Position numbers and translations under genes: made by a program
Origin: Ottowia flava
GTDB taxonomy: Bacteria > Pseudomonadota > Gammaproteobacteria > Burkholderiales > Burkholderiaceae_C
Length of the DNA: 64,000 bases
Assembly (NCBI RefSeq): GCF_042680565.1
Contig: NZ_JBHUEJ010000015.1
Span: forward strand, 186,001-250,000
Direction: 5' to 3'
The notes under the pieces: generated by a model
Seen by the model: the letters and a program-made list of their open reading frames with translations, nothing else
Told to the model about the DNA's origin: nothing
Databases searched by the model: none
Shown: in pieces, positions 17,513 through 25,942 of the stretch
How positions within the stretch are numbered: position 1 is the first letter of the stretch
Layout of the letters: each line of letters opens with the position of its first letter

Positions 17513-17643
17513 GGTGGTCACCCGGTGCGCTGTGGCGCGGAATGAACAACGGCATCAAAATACTCGGGTATGTAATAAAAAGTTAGGGTTTAAACAGTAG
17601 ACTTCCGCCTGCTTTTTGCAGTCGCAGTCTCGGAGTGCAACCC

Positions 17644-18780
17644 ATGCGTCAGCCATTTTCATCCAATCGTCGTCGGTTTGTTCAGGTTATGGGCGCGAGC
17701 GCCGCGGTCGGCGCGGGCTGGGTCCGCGCGCAGGACAACCGCATCCTGCTGGGCCAGTCGGCTGCCTTCACCGGTCCGTCGATGCAACTGGGCACGCAGT
17801 TTCATGCCGGTGCGCAGCTCTACTTCCAGCAGTTGGCCGGGCAAGGTGGCGTGAACGGCCGCCCGGTCGAGATCCGCCAGCTCGACGACGGCTACGAGCC
17901 CGACCGCTGCGCCAGCAATACCGAAAAGCTGATCAAGGACGATGTGTTCGCCCTGTTCGGCTACATCGGCACGCCCACCAGTCTGGTGGCGCTGCCGATG
18001 GCGTCGGCGGCCAAGGTGCCGTTCATCGCGCCCTTTACCGGCGCCATGAGCTTGCGCGCGCCCTTCAAGCGCGAGGCCTTTCACGTGCGCGCCTCCTACG
18101 ACGACGAAACCGAGCTGATCGTCAAGCAGCTCACCCACCTCCACCAGGACCGCATCGCGGTTTTCTACCAGAACGACGCCTACGGCAAGGCGGGCCTGAC
18201 CGGCGTGACGCAGGCCCTGGGCGCACGCAAGCTCAAGCCGGTGGCCGAGGCCACGGTGGAGCGCAATTCGGTCGACGTTGGCGCCGCGGTGGCCAAGCTG
18301 GCGGGTTCCGGCGCGCAGGCGATCGTGCAGATCGGTTCGTACAAGGCCAGCGCCGCCTTCATTCGCGCGGCGCGCAAGGCCGGATTTGGCGGTACCTTCT
18401 ACAACGTGTCCTTCGTCGGCACGCAGGCGCTGGCGGACGAATTGGGCAAGGACGGCGCCGGCGTGATGGTGTCGCAGGTGATGCCCTCACCGTACAACCC
18501 GGCTCGCACGATCGCGCGCGAGTTCGTGGCCGCTGCCCAGAAGAGCGGCAAGGTGCAGCCCAATTTCTCCAGCATGGAAGGCTACCTGGCAGCCAAGGTG
18601 TTTGCCGAAGGCCTGCGCCGCGCGGGCAGCAAGCCGTCGCGTGAGAACCTGATTGCCGCGCTGGAGTCGATCAACGAGGACTTCGGCGGCTACCGCGTGG
18701 GCTTTGCGCCCAACAACCATGTGGCTTCGCGCTTTGCCGAACTGTCCATGCTGACCGGCGACGGCCGCGTCAGGACCTGA
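17644..18780 (+). CDS. Periplasmic branched-chain-amino-acid-type substrate-binding protein (orphan)
   Basis: Type I periplasmic binding protein (Peripl_BP_6/LivJ type), 378 residues. The N-terminus holds a twin-arginine-like RRRFVQVMG followed by a hydrophobic stretch ending at VRAQ, so export by Tat or Sec is likely. The core shows ILLGQSAAFTGPSMQLG, GRPVEIRQLDDGYEPDRC and IAVFYQNDAYGKAGL. GGAG at 17632-17635 fits the ATG at 17644 better than an upstream GTG at 17635. No permease or ATPase gene is adjacent, so it may serve a transporter encoded elsewhere, perhaps the LIV set at 46258. It is followed by repeats. Confidence 0.85.
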   Translation: MRQPFSSNRRRFVQVMGASAAVGAGWVRAQDNRILLGQSAAFTGPSMQLGTQFHAGAQLYFQQLAGQGGVNGRPVEIRQLDDGYEPDRCASNTEKLIKDDVFALFGYIGTPTSLVALPMASAAKVPFIAPFTGAMSLRAPFKREAFHVRASYDDETELIVKQLTHLHQDRIAVFYQNDAYGKAGLTGVTQALGARKLKPVAEATVERNSVDVGAAVAKLAGSGAQAIVQIGSYKASAAFIRAARKAGFGGTFYNVSFVGTQALADELGKDGAGVMVSQVMPSPYNPARTIAREFVAAAQKSGKVQPNFSSMEGYLAAKVFAEGLRRAGSKPSRENLIAALESINEDFGGYRVGFAPNNHVASRFAELSMLTGDGRVRT

Positions 18781-18920
18781 AGCGCCCCCTCTGCCGGGAA
18801 CGGCGACCGACCCTGCTCCGCCGGTGACGGCTTCCCCCGTCCCTTAGCGCTGCGCTCTGGGAGCCGGACGCCGCCAGCGCTGCGGGGCGGCCTTGGCGCG
18901 GCCGCTTGCTTGAACGGAGC
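18781..18920 (+). repeat. GC-rich dispersed repeat behind a stop codon
   Basis: Directly after the TGA of the binding-protein gene. It has a C-run, then CTTAGCGCTGCGCTCTGGGA and ACGCCGCCAGCGCTGCGGGG followed by CGGCCTTGGCGCGGCCGC. The layout resembles the elements at 14037 and 60717, but it is longer and more diverged. The gap 18781-19103 holds this and an R60 copy; no gene was recognised. Confidence 0.5.
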
Positions 18921-18969
18921 GCGTTGCCTGGCCTGGCGGCCCATGTAGGGCCAGCCAAGAAATGCATAA

Positions 18970-19026
18970 GAATCGGCTCCCGGCCCTACAACCACTTGCG
19001 CGGGCAGCTTCTTTTTCAATAGCAGT
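18970..19026 (-). repeat. R60 dispersed repeat, intergenic (before M20 gene)
   Basis: Inverted copy: GGCCCTACAACCACTTGCGC, GGGCAGCTTCTTTTTCAATA. It is very close to the copies at 5069 and, reversed, 34141 and 44711. Confidence 0.8.
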
Positions 19027-19103
19027 CTGCACCTTGGTTGCTGTGGCTGGGGTCTTCACCCGGGACCGCCCACGTCGGCACCATGCACGCTAGACTGCGG
19101 TGC

Positions 19104-20354
19104 ATGAAGCTGATCGACTCCATCCTGACCCAGGCCGCCGGCATCGCCGCCGTGCGACGCGACATCCACGCGCACCCCGAGCTGTGCTTTGAAGAGGTGC
19201 GCACCGCCGACGTGGTGGCGGCCAAGCTGACGGAATGGGGCATCCCGATCCACCGGGGCCTGGGCACGACCGGCGTGGTGGGCATCGTGCACGGGCGCGA
19301 CGGCGGGCAAAGCGGCCGCGCCATCGGTTTGCGCGCCGACATGGACGCGCTGCCGATGACCGAGTTCAACACCTTCGCCCACGCCAGCACCCACCACGGC
19401 AAGATGCACGCCTGCGGCCACGACGGCCACACCGCCATGCTGCTGGCGGCCGCGCAGCACTTTGCGGCACACCGCAACTTCGACGGCACGGTGTACCTGA
19501 TCTTCCAGCCCGCCGAAGAAGGCGGCGGTGGCGCGCGCGAGATGATCAAGGAAGGCCTGTTCCAGCAGTTCCCCATGGAAGCCGTGTTCGGCATGCACAA
19601 CTGGCCGGGCATGGCGGTGGGCAAGTTTGCCGTCTCCACCGGGCCCGTGATGGCGTCCAGCAACGAATTCAGGATCACCATCACCGGCAAGGGCGGCCAC
19701 GCCGCACTGCCGCACACCGGTGTCGACCCGGTGCCGATCGCCTGCCAGATGGTGCAGGGTTTTCAGACCATCCTGACGCGCAACAAGAAGCCGGTGGAAG
19801 CGGGCGTGATCTCGGTCACCATGATCCACGCCGGCGAAGCCACCAACGTCATCCCCGACAGCTGCGAGCTGCAGGGCACGGTGCGCACCTTTACCTTCGA
19901 GACGCTGGACCTGATTGAGCGCCGCATGCAGGAGATCGCCGAAGGCATCAGCGCCGCATATGGCGCGACCTGCGACTTCCACTTCCACCGCAATTACCCG
20001 CCCACCATCAACACGCCGTACGAGGCCGAGTTCTGCCGCGGCGTGATGGCCGACATCGTCGGCCCCGAGAACGCCGAGGCGCAAGAGCCGACCATGGGCG
20101 CGGAGGACTTCTCCTTCATGCTGCAGGAAAAGCCGGGCGCATACTGCTTCATCGCCAACGGCGACGGTGCGCACCGTGGCCAGTATGAAGGCGGCGGGCA
20201 CGATGCCGGCCCCTGCACGCTGCACAACCCGCATTACGACTTCAACGACGACCTGATCCCACTGGGCGCCACTTACTGGGTGCGCCTGGCCGAGCAATGG
20301 CTGGCGCATCAGCCGCCGGCCGACCGGCCCATGCCCCAGGGCGCCGGCAAGTAA
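19104..20354 (+). CDS. M20 family amidohydrolase (hippuricase/N-acyl-amino-acid hydrolase type)
   Basis: Metal-dependent hydrolase removing acyl groups from N-acylated amino acids or related amides in the cytoplasm. The 416-residue protein shows the M20D signatures RRDIHAHPELCFEE, LRADMDALPM, HACGHDGHTAMLL with metal-binding Cys/His, QPAEEGGGGAREM with the catalytic Glu, and TMGAEDFSFML. The dimerisation domain (TGKGGHAALPHTGVDP) interrupts the catalytic domain as usual. ATG 19104 is chosen because translation aligns with family N-termini; ATG 19083 is possible. The exact substrate is unknown. Confidence 0.92.
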   Translation: MKLIDSILTQAAGIAAVRRDIHAHPELCFEEVRTADVVAAKLTEWGIPIHRGLGTTGVVGIVHGRDGGQSGRAIGLRADMDALPMTEFNTFAHASTHHGKMHACGHDGHTAMLLAAAQHFAAHRNFDGTVYLIFQPAEEGGGGAREMIKEGLFQQFPMEAVFGMHNWPGMAVGKFAVSTGPVMASSNEFRITITGKGGHAALPHTGVDPVPIACQMVQGFQTILTRNKKPVEAGVISVTMIHAGEATNVIPDSCELQGTVRTFTFETLDLIERRMQEIAEGISAAYGATCDFHFHRNYPPTINTPYEAEFCRGVMADIVGPENAEAQEPTMGAEDFSFMLQEKPGAYCFIANGDGAHRGQYEGGGHDAGPCTLHNPHYDFNDDLIPLGATYWVRLAEQWLAHQPPADRPMPQGAGK

Positions 20355-20372
20355 ACACGGCGTCGCCGCGCC

Positions 20373-20807
20373 GTGACGACCCGTCCAGCGCCCGCGTTCA
20401 CCCGCGGGTTCGGCCCGGCCACGCCGCTGCTGCGCCTGTTCGACGAGGCGCACACCCGCGCCTTCTACGTCGACTTCCTCGGCTTCACGGTTGACTGGGA
20501 ACACCGTTTTGGCGACAACTTCCCGCTGTACCTGCAGGTGTCGCTGGGCGGCTGCGTGCTGCACCTGACCAGCCACTACGGCGACTGCTGCCCGGGCGGC
20601 GCCGTGCGCATTCCGGTGGCCGACATCGCCACGCTCACCGCGCTGCAGCAGCGCCTGCTGGCGGCCGATTTCCGTTACGCCAAGCCGGGGCTGGAAGACA
20701 CGCCCTGGGGCACGCGCGAATTGCGCCTGGGCGACCCGGCCGGCAACCGCCTGGTCTTTTTCGCCGACCTTCCGCCATCCAACAACAGCACCGAGGAGAC
20801 CCCGTGA
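20373..20807 (+). CDS. VOC superfamily (glyoxalase/bleomycin-resistance-like) protein
   Basis: A 144-residue vicinal-oxygen-chelate fold protein: FDEAHTRAFYVDFLGFTVDW opens the second beta-alpha-beta-beta-beta unit, and LRLGDPAGNRLVFF closes it with the usual conserved end. Two Cys (GDCCPGG) lie in the middle. Members act as glyoxalases, dioxygenases or drug-binding proteins; this one cannot be assigned further. The start is GTG at 20373. The stop overlaps the next start as GTGA, so it is co-translated with the DUF2817 gene. Confidence 0.8.
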   Translation: MTTRPAPAFTRGFGPATPLLRLFDEAHTRAFYVDFLGFTVDWEHRFGDNFPLYLQVSLGGCVLHLTSHYGDCCPGGAVRIPVADIATLTALQQRLLAADFRYAKPGLEDTPWGTRELRLGDPAGNRLVFFADLPPSNNSTEETP

Positions 20808-21910
20808 TCCCGATTCCCGCCGCGTTTTCGTCCAGCTACGCCCAGGCCCGCGTTAAATTTCTGGAAGCCGCCGCCACCGACGGCCTGCGCATCGAATCCT
20901 TCAACCACCCCCTGCCCGGCCGCGACGGCGAACAGCTGGCGATGGACATCGCGCTGGACGGCAGCCCGGACGCCGAGCGCCTGCTGATCGTCAGCAGCGC
21001 CTGCCACGGTGTGGAAGGCTACTGCGGCAGCGGCGTGCAGGTGTTTGCGCTGCGCGACGACGAGTGGCGCGCCAAGGCCCGCGATGCCGGCGTGGCCGTG
21101 CTGTACATCCACGCGCTCAACCCGTACGGGTTCTCGCACGTGCGCCGCGTCACCCAGGAAAACGTCGACCTGAACCGCAACTTCCACGATTTCAGCCAGC
21201 CGCTGCCCGTCAATGAAGCCTACCGCCAGGTGCACGCGCTCCTGTTGCCGGAAACCTGGCCGCCCGACGACGCGAACCGCGCTGCGGTGCAGAGCTACAT
21301 CGAAACCAAAGGCCTGGGTGCCTGGCAGGCCGCCATCTCCAGCGGGCAATACGAATACCCCGATGGCCTGTTCTTCGGCGGCACCGCGCCCACCTGGAGC
21401 CACCAGACCCTGCGCCAGGTGTTGGCGAAGTACGCCAGCCGCGCCAGCGACATCGCCTGGATCGACCTGCACACGGGCCTCGGCCCCAACGGGGTGGGCG
21501 AGCCGATCTACGCCGGCGCCGACGACGCCGACACCGTGGCCCGCGCGCGCCGCTGGTGGGGCGAGCACGTCACGTCGATCTACGACGGCACATCGACCAG
21601 CCCGCTGCTGCGCGGCCTGATGTGGAACGCGATCTACGACGCCGCGCCGAACGCCCGCTACACGGGCATTGCCATGGAATACGGCACGGTGCCGGTGCCG
21701 GAAGTCATGGACGCTCTGCGCGGCGATCACTGGCTGGCGCAGCACCCTGAAGCCCCGGCCGAGCTGGCCGCGCAGATCAAGGCGCGGCTGATGGCGGCGT
21801 TCTGCACGGACACCGATGCGTGGAAGGGCCAGATCATCAGCCAGGCGCGGCAGGCGATGTTTCAGGCGGTGGATGGGATGGCGGGCGCTGGGGATCCGGC
21901 GGCGGCTTAA
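20804..21910 (+). CDS. DUF2817 family protein (M14 carboxypeptidase-like)
   Basis: The 368-residue product belongs to the DUF2817 family, related to zinc carboxypeptidases of the M14 fold. Visible motifs are SSACHGVEGYCGSG (H and E placed like the M14 H-x-x-E zinc site), RVTQENVDLNRNFHDF (substrate-binding Asn-Arg pair), WIDLHTGLGPNG (third zinc His) and MEYGTVP with the likely catalytic Glu. No signal peptide, so cytoplasmic. It may deacylate or hydrolyse amide substrates, but no function is established. The start is GTG coupled to the VOC gene. Confidence 0.82.
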   Translation: MIPIPAAFSSSYAQARVKFLEAAATDGLRIESFNHPLPGRDGEQLAMDIALDGSPDAERLLIVSSACHGVEGYCGSGVQVFALRDDEWRAKARDAGVAVLYIHALNPYGFSHVRRVTQENVDLNRNFHDFSQPLPVNEAYRQVHALLLPETWPPDDANRAAVQSYIETKGLGAWQAAISSGQYEYPDGLFFGGTAPTWSHQTLRQVLAKYASRASDIAWIDLHTGLGPNGVGEPIYAGADDADTVARARRWWGEHVTSIYDGTSTSPLLRGLMWNAIYDAAPNARYTGIAMEYGTVPVPEVMDALRGDHWLAQHPEAPAELAAQIKARLMAAFCTDTDAWKGQIISQARQAMFQAVDGMAGAGDPAAA

Positions 21911-21916
21911 CTTTTT

Positions 21917-21976
21917 GGGCTTATCGGGCGCTGGCCTTACGGGGGATCGCGCGGGCAGCTATTGAATTTGCAGTTT
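21917..21976 (-). repeat. R60 dispersed repeat at the left edge of the large inverted repeat
   Basis: Inverted copy with GCGCGGGCAGCTATTGAATT. Its partner at 22671 lies in the opposite orientation, so the two flank the palindromic region. Confidence 0.65.
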
Positions 21977-22042
21977 TCGTGCTTGTTCGACGTTGGTGTT
22001 TGAACGACGTTGAGAGGCCGGGAAGTGCGCCCGGCGGCGCAG

Positions 22043-22072
22043 TTTCTTTCTTTGACTCGCCAAAGAAAGAAA
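22043..22072 (+). other. Hairpin in left arm of the inverted repeat
   Basis: Perfect 12-bp stem TTTCTTTCTTTG with CAAAGAAAGAAA and loop ACTCGC. The right arm has the same loop but a different stem sequence that still pairs perfectly. Confidence 0.85.
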
Positions 22073-22573
22073 CCAAAGAAAGGCGACCCCACGTCTGCGA
22101 CCCCTGCGCCGTGTGCAGGGGCAAACCTGCGTCGCGCTTCTGCCGGGGTGGGCCGCAGAACTCACTGCGCTGCTTTGCAGCTCCGTTCAGACAGCTGCGG
22201 CCAGTCAGTGCACGAAGCGGCTGCATCCTTTGGTGCAGCCGCCACCCCGCCAGAATCACGCCGCAGGCGCAGCCTCAAGGGGCGTGGAACAGCCACTCGG
22301 GCCATCGCAGCGCTCGGCCTCGGATTCGCGGCCGAGCGCAGCGATGGCCCGGATCGTCTTCATTCCCCTGTGGACGTGCCGAGAAGCGCAGAGCGGGCGG
22401 TGGGCGCGGGCACCGAAGGATGGCCGCGCTTCGTGCTCTGACTCGCTGCAGCTGTCTGAGCGGCGCTGCGCAGCAGCAAAGCGAGTTCTGCAGCGCCACC
22501 GCCCGATCGAGCATCGCAGGTTGCCCCGCAGCATCGCTGCGGGGACACGGCCAGTGGGGTCGCCTTCTTTTGC

Positions 22574-22603
22574 CTTCTTTTCTTGGCGAGTCAAGAAAAG
22601 AAG
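22574..22603 (-). other. Hairpin in right arm of the inverted repeat
   Basis: Perfect 12-bp stem CTTCTTTTCTTG with CAAGAAAAGAAG; the loop on the minus strand is ACTCGC, identical to the left arm. Several paired positions differ between arms with both partners changed. Confidence 0.85.
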
Positions 22604-22670
22604 GTGCGCCGCCGGGCGCACGTCCCGGCCTCCGAACTTCAATGAATCGTCGAAGCAAAACGAGCAATTG

Positions 22671-22733
22671 ACTACAAATTCAGTAGCTCCTCACGCCAAT
22701 GTCTATAGGGTAAAACGGCAAAATCACTTAAAT
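22671..22733 (+). repeat. R60 dispersed repeat at the right edge of the large inverted repeat
   Basis: Copy in reference orientation, diverged: ACAAATTCAGTAGCTCCTCA, CGCCAATGTCTATAGGGTAA, then AAATCACTTAAAT. It ends about 20 bases before the coaX stop. Confidence 0.65.
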
Positions 22734-22755
22734 CCCGCGCGCTCCGCGCACCCAT

Positions 22756-23535
22756 TTAAAACCGGCTCGCCATCTCACTGCGCTCACGTGCAATCACCAG
22801 CAGCCCGTCAAAAATCATGCTCTCGATCAGCTCGAACGGGCGCGTCATCGCCGGCAGCATCTTCCAGCCCGCGCCGCCCGTCATCAGGCACAGCGGCTCG
22901 GCCGCGCAGCGCTTGAACAGGTGCTGGAACATGCGCTCGCACGCCCCGGCGATGGCGAAGGTGCCGCCGCTGGTCAGGCCGTCGCTGGTGTTGGTCGGGA
23001 ATTCGCACACATCGCCCGTCGGCACGTGCAGGCCGGCCGTGCCCGACTCCAGCGCGCGCAGCATGATGCCGTGCCCCGGCAGGATCAGCCCGCCCAGGTA
23101 GCGTCCGTGCTGGTCGATCGCTTCCACCGTCACGGCCGTGCCCACCATCACCAGCAGGATCGGGCGCGGCGGGCCGCGGCGCAGCATGTGGTGGCGCGCG
23201 CCGATCATCGCCACCCAACGGTCGGCGCCCAGGCGCGAAGGGTAGTCGTAGCCGTTGGTGAGGCCCGCCTCGGCCTCGCTGGCCACGACCCAACGCGGCT
23301 CAACGCTCCAGCCCTCCATCTGCTCCTGCACGCGGTGCTTGACCGCCTGGCCGGCGACGATGCAGCCCAGCATCGTCGTCGGCTCGGGCTGGGACGCCCA
23401 CACGCCCTCACCCAGCCGGTCGATCTGCTCCAGAAATTCCGCGCCGTGCGCCAGCACCTGCGCCTCGGGCGCGGGCCGCTCGTACAGCGTCCATTTCAGT
23501 CGCGTATTGCCAACGTCGATCGCCAAAAAAGTCAT
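22756..23535 (-). CDS. coaX: Type III pantothenate kinase
   Basis: Cytoplasmic kinase performing the first step of coenzyme A synthesis, phosphorylating pantothenate with ATP. The 259-residue ASKHA-fold protein shows DVGNTRLKW near residues 7-15 (phosphate loop), the central RLGADRWVAMIGAR motif, VMVGTAVTVEAI with the adenosine-side residues, GGLILPG and TSDGLTSGGTFAIAGACE. This is the usual pantothenate kinase of betaproteobacteria, where coaX often follows birA; birA is not adjacent here. The 3' end lies next to an R60 copy. Confidence 0.95.
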   Translation of the reverse strand: MTFLAIDVGNTRLKWTLYERPAPEAQVLAHGAEFLEQIDRLGEGVWASQPEPTTMLGCIVAGQAVKHRVQEQMEGWSVEPRWVVASEAEAGLTNGYDYPSRLGADRWVAMIGARHHMLRRGPPRPILLVMVGTAVTVEAIDQHGRYLGGLILPGHGIMLRALESGTAGLHVPTGDVCEFPTNTSDGLTSGGTFAIAGACERMFQHLFKRCAAEPLCLMTGGAGWKMLPAMTRPFELIESMIFDGLLVIARERSEMASRF

Positions 23536-23652
23536 GGGGCGCCATTATTAGCGAGTTTGTCCTACAGGTGTTGCGGTGCCCGCCGGCGCGACCCGTCATC
23601 GGTGCGGGTTACATTTCGGCTTTCCGTTCCAACCCCTCAAAGGAGAATGCAC

Positions 23653-24135
23653 ATGGGATTGTTCAGTTTCATCAAGGAAGCCGGTGAGAAGCTCTTCGGC
23701 GGCAAAGAAGTCGAACAGGCAGCAACCTCCAGCGCGCCCAATCTGGCCGAGCTGAACGCCAAGGCCGGCGACGCGATCAAGACGTACATCGAAAAGCAGA
23801 ACCTGGGCCTGTCCGGCCTGACCGTGGCTTTTGACGGCGCCACCGGCAAGGTCACCCTGGGCGGCAGCGCCCCCAGCCAGGAAGCCGCTGAGAAGGCCGG
23901 CCTGTCTGCCGGCAACGTGGCCAGCGTGAGCGATGTCGACAACAACCTGCAGTACCCCGCCGGTACCGCTTCGCAGTACCACGACGTGGTGAGCGGCGAC
24001 ACGCTGTCCGCCATCTCCAAGAAGTACTATGGCGACGCTAACAAGTACAACGTGATCTTCGAAGCCAACAAGCCGATGCTGTCGGACCCGAACAAGATCT
24101 ACCCCGGTCAGAAGCTGCGCATCCCGGCGCTCTGA
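23653..24135 (+). CDS. kbp: BON-LysM protein, YgaU/Kbp-like
   Basis: The 160-residue cytoplasmic-type protein begins MGLFSFIKEAGEKLFG, as in E. coli YgaU (Kbp, a potassium-binding protein). It has a BON-like domain (about residues 28-98) and a C-terminal LysM domain (about 108-158) with HDVVSGDTLSAISKKYYGDAN and IYPGQKLRIP. No signal peptide. AGGAG at 23641-23645 has ideal spacing to ATG 23653, while ATG 23647 is too close, which fixes the start. A strong terminator follows at 24189. Potassium binding is known for E. coli Kbp and only inferred here. Confidence 0.9.
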   Translation: MGLFSFIKEAGEKLFGGKEVEQAATSSAPNLAELNAKAGDAIKTYIEKQNLGLSGLTVAFDGATGKVTLGGSAPSQEAAEKAGLSAGNVASVSDVDNNLQYPAGTASQYHDVVSGDTLSAISKKYYGDANKYNVIFEANKPMLSDPNKIYPGQKLRIPAL

Positions 24136-24181
24136 TTTGCATAGCTGCCTGCGCAGACCCATGTAGGGTTTCGCAGGCTTT
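24136..24181 (+). repeat. R60 dispersed repeat behind the Kbp-like gene
   Basis: Short copy in reference orientation: GCATAGCTGCCTGCGCAGAC, CCATGTAGGG. It begins directly after the TGA and lies between stop and terminator, so it is transcribed. Confidence 0.8.
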
Positions 24182-24188
24182 ATGCGAG

Positions 24189-24213
24189 AAAAGGCACCTT
24201 CGGGTGCCTTTTT
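24189..24213 (+). terminator. Rho-independent terminator of the Kbp-like gene
   Basis: Perfect 10-bp stem AAAAGGCACC and GGTGCCTTTT with a TTCG tetraloop, running into a T-run. It ends transcription about 55-75 bases after the Kbp-like stop; the A-tract on the left could serve the opposite strand too. Confidence 0.92.
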
Positions 24214-24280
24214 CATGGGCGCTTCCAAGCCACCTGCGTGCGCGACAGGCACCGCGCATCGGCGCGCGTACAGTGCACGC

Positions 24281-25759
24281 ATGAACGCCGCCGCCCCCGC
24301 TTCGCCGTCCGCTGCCCCTGACGCCCCCGACGCCATCACTGCGCTGGACGCCACGGCGCTGTCGGAAGCGATCCACGCGCGCCAGCTGTCGTGCCGCGAG
24401 GTGATGCAGGCCTACCTGGCGCGCATCCACCGCCTCAACCCGACCTACAACGCCCTGGTGTCGCTGCGCCCTGACGACGCGCTGCTGGCCGAGGCCGACG
24501 CTTGCGACGCCGAGCTGGCGCGCGGCCAATCGCGCGGCTGGATGCACGGCCTGCCACAGGCGATCAAGGACCTGGCCAACGTGGCGGGCCTGCCCACCAC
24601 GTTGGGCTCGCCGCTGATGAAGGACTTCGTCGCGCAGGAAGACGGGCTGATGGCCGCGCGCATGAAAGCGGCCGGCTGCATCGTCATCGGCAAGAGCAAC
24701 ACGCCCGAATTCGGCCTGGGCTCGCATACCTTCAACGAGGTGTTTGGCGCCACGCGCAACGCCTATTCGCCCAGCAAGACGGCCGGCGGCAGCAGCGGCG
24801 GCGCGGCCGTGGCGCTGGCGCTGCGCCTGCTGCCGGTAGCCGACGGCTCGGACTTCATGGGCAGTTTGCGCAACCCCGCGGCCTGGGCCAACGGCTTTGG
24901 CCTGCGACCCAGCCAGGGCCGCGTGCCCATGGTGCCGGCGCTGGACGTGTGGGTGTCCCAACTGGGCACCGAGGGGCCAATGGGCCGCAGCGTGCGCGAC
25001 GTCGCGAAGCTGTTGGAAACACAGGCCGGCTGGTCGCAAAGCGCTCCTTTATCGATAGCTGGTCGCGCAGACTCCTCTAGGGCCGGCGACGCATTGGACG
25101 TCAAAGCCCAGCGCATCGGCTGGCTTGGCAACCTGAACGGCTACCTGCCGATGGAAGACGGTATCCTGGCGCGCTGTGAAGACGGCTTGCAGCGCCTGCA
25201 ACACCAGGGCTGCGCAGTCGAACCGGCCACGCTGGGCATGGCGCCGGAACGGGTGTGGATGGCCTGGCTGGTCTGGCGCCGCGTGCTGGTGGCGTCGCGC
25301 GTGGCGCCGTTCTTGCTGAAGGCCGGCAACCGCACGCTGATCAAGCCCGAAGCGCTGTGGGAGCACGACCAGGCCCAAGGCTGCAGCGCAGCCGAATTCC
25401 TGTCGGCCAGCGTGACGCGCACCCAGTTCTACCAAAGCATGCTGGCGCTGTTCGAGCAGTACGACTTTTTGGCGCTGCCGACCACGCAGGTCTGGCCGTT
25501 CGACGTGACCGAGCGCTGGCCGCAGTCGATCGCCGGCCGCCCCATGGACACCTACCACCGCTGGATGGAGGTCGTCATCTACGCCACCTTCGCCGGCCTG
25601 CCCTGTATCAGCGTGCCGGTGGGCTTCAGCCCCGACGGCCTGCCCATGGGCATGCAGCTGATCGGCCCCCCGCAGGACGACGCCGGCGTGCTGCGCCTGG
25701 CGGCGGCGTACGAAGCGGTGATCGGCGATTGGCTGGGGCGGTTGCCGGGCGTGGGCTGA
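24281..25759 (+). CDS. Amidase (amidase signature family) with an R60-derived loop
   Basis: Serine amidase of 492 residues with the Ser-cisSer-Lys triad: Lys in LPQAIKDLANV near residue 96, cis-Ser and neighbours in KTAGGSSGGAAVAL near 170, and nucleophile region ADGSDFMGSLRNPAAW near 190-200. The C-terminal part (LPCISVPVGFSPDGLPMGMQLIG) is typical. Lack of gatB/gatC nearby argues against a tRNA amidotransferase subunit; a general amide hydrolase is more likely. Residues about 253-275 (APLSIAGRADSSRAGDALD) come from an R60 copy read in frame, between two conserved segments. The start at 24281 aligns with the family. Confidence 0.9.
   Translation: MNAAAPASPSAAPDAPDAITALDATALSEAIHARQLSCREVMQAYLARIHRLNPTYNALVSLRPDDALLAEADACDAELARGQSRGWMHGLPQAIKDLANVAGLPTTLGSPLMKDFVAQEDGLMAARMKAAGCIVIGKSNTPEFGLGSHTFNEVFGATRNAYSPSKTAGGSSGGAAVALALRLLPVADGSDFMGSLRNPAAWANGFGLRPSQGRVPMVPALDVWVSQLGTEGPMGRSVRDVAKLLETQAGWSQSAPLSIAGRADSSRAGDALDVKAQRIGWLGNLNGYLPMEDGILARCEDGLQRLQHQGCAVEPATLGMAPERVWMAWLVWRRVLVASRVAPFLLKAGNRTLIKPEALWEHDQAQGCSAAEFLSASVTRTQFYQSMLALFEQYDFLALPTTQVWPFDVTERWPQSIAGRPMDTYHRWMEVVIYATFAGLPCISVPVGFSPDGLPMGMQLIGPPQDDAGVLRLAAAYEAVIGDWLGRLPGVG
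25041..25105 (+). repeat. R60 dispersed repeat inside the amidase gene
   Basis: Copy in sense orientation: TTTATCGATAGCTGGTCGCG, CAGACTCCTCTAGGGCCGGC. Read as GCT GGT CGC GCA GAC, the same frame as the sense copy in livF. Confidence 0.8.
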
Positions 25760-25828
25760 CCTGAAGGCGCCGCGGCGGCGCACGATTGCGATGCTGAGCG
25801 TGACGGGTCTCACGCAAAAGCACCCATG

Positions 25829-25897
25829 AAAACGCTATGAATTCAGAAGCTATCCGCGCAAGTGGTTCTAAGGCCGACGCCAGAATTCTTCACAAAA
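25829..25897 (+). repeat. R60 dispersed repeat between amidase and persulfide dioxygenase genes
   Basis: Copy in reference orientation: CGCTATGAATTCAGAAGCTA, TCCGCGCAAGTGGTTCTAAG, then GCCAGAATTC. It occupies part of the 183-base gap between two convergent genes. Confidence 0.75.
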
Positions 25898-25942
25898 ACG
25901 GAATCAACCCAAAACCGGCGGACCGGCAAGCGCCCCGGCCCC

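Larger units (their letters stand above)
21955..22693. repeat. Large imperfect inverted repeat, arms about 370 bp, no gene
   Basis: The sequence from about 21955 to 22324 reappears, inverted and diverged, from 22325 to about 22693. Landmarks match symmetrically: GCGCCCGGCGGCGCA at both ends, an internal hairpin, GGCGACCCCA, ACAGCTGC, and at the centre (22299-22350) a 21-base stem with one mismatch around TCGGATTCGC. Short open frames occur on both strands and translate similarly in the two arms (LTRQ-K-K-K-GDPT style), as expected of inverted copies. No transposase, terminal target duplication or RNA gene is evident. This is the 845-base gap between the DUF2817 gene and coaX. Confidence 0.85.

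Noticed and set aside
22010..22671. Overlapping open frames on both strands in the inverted repeat as possible genes
   Set aside because: Frames on both strands and several registers are open; similarity between arms follows from the DNA repeat. No start signals and no known domain.
21955..22693. Insertion sequence or transposon
   Set aside because: No transposase reading frame, no direct target duplication visible at the borders.
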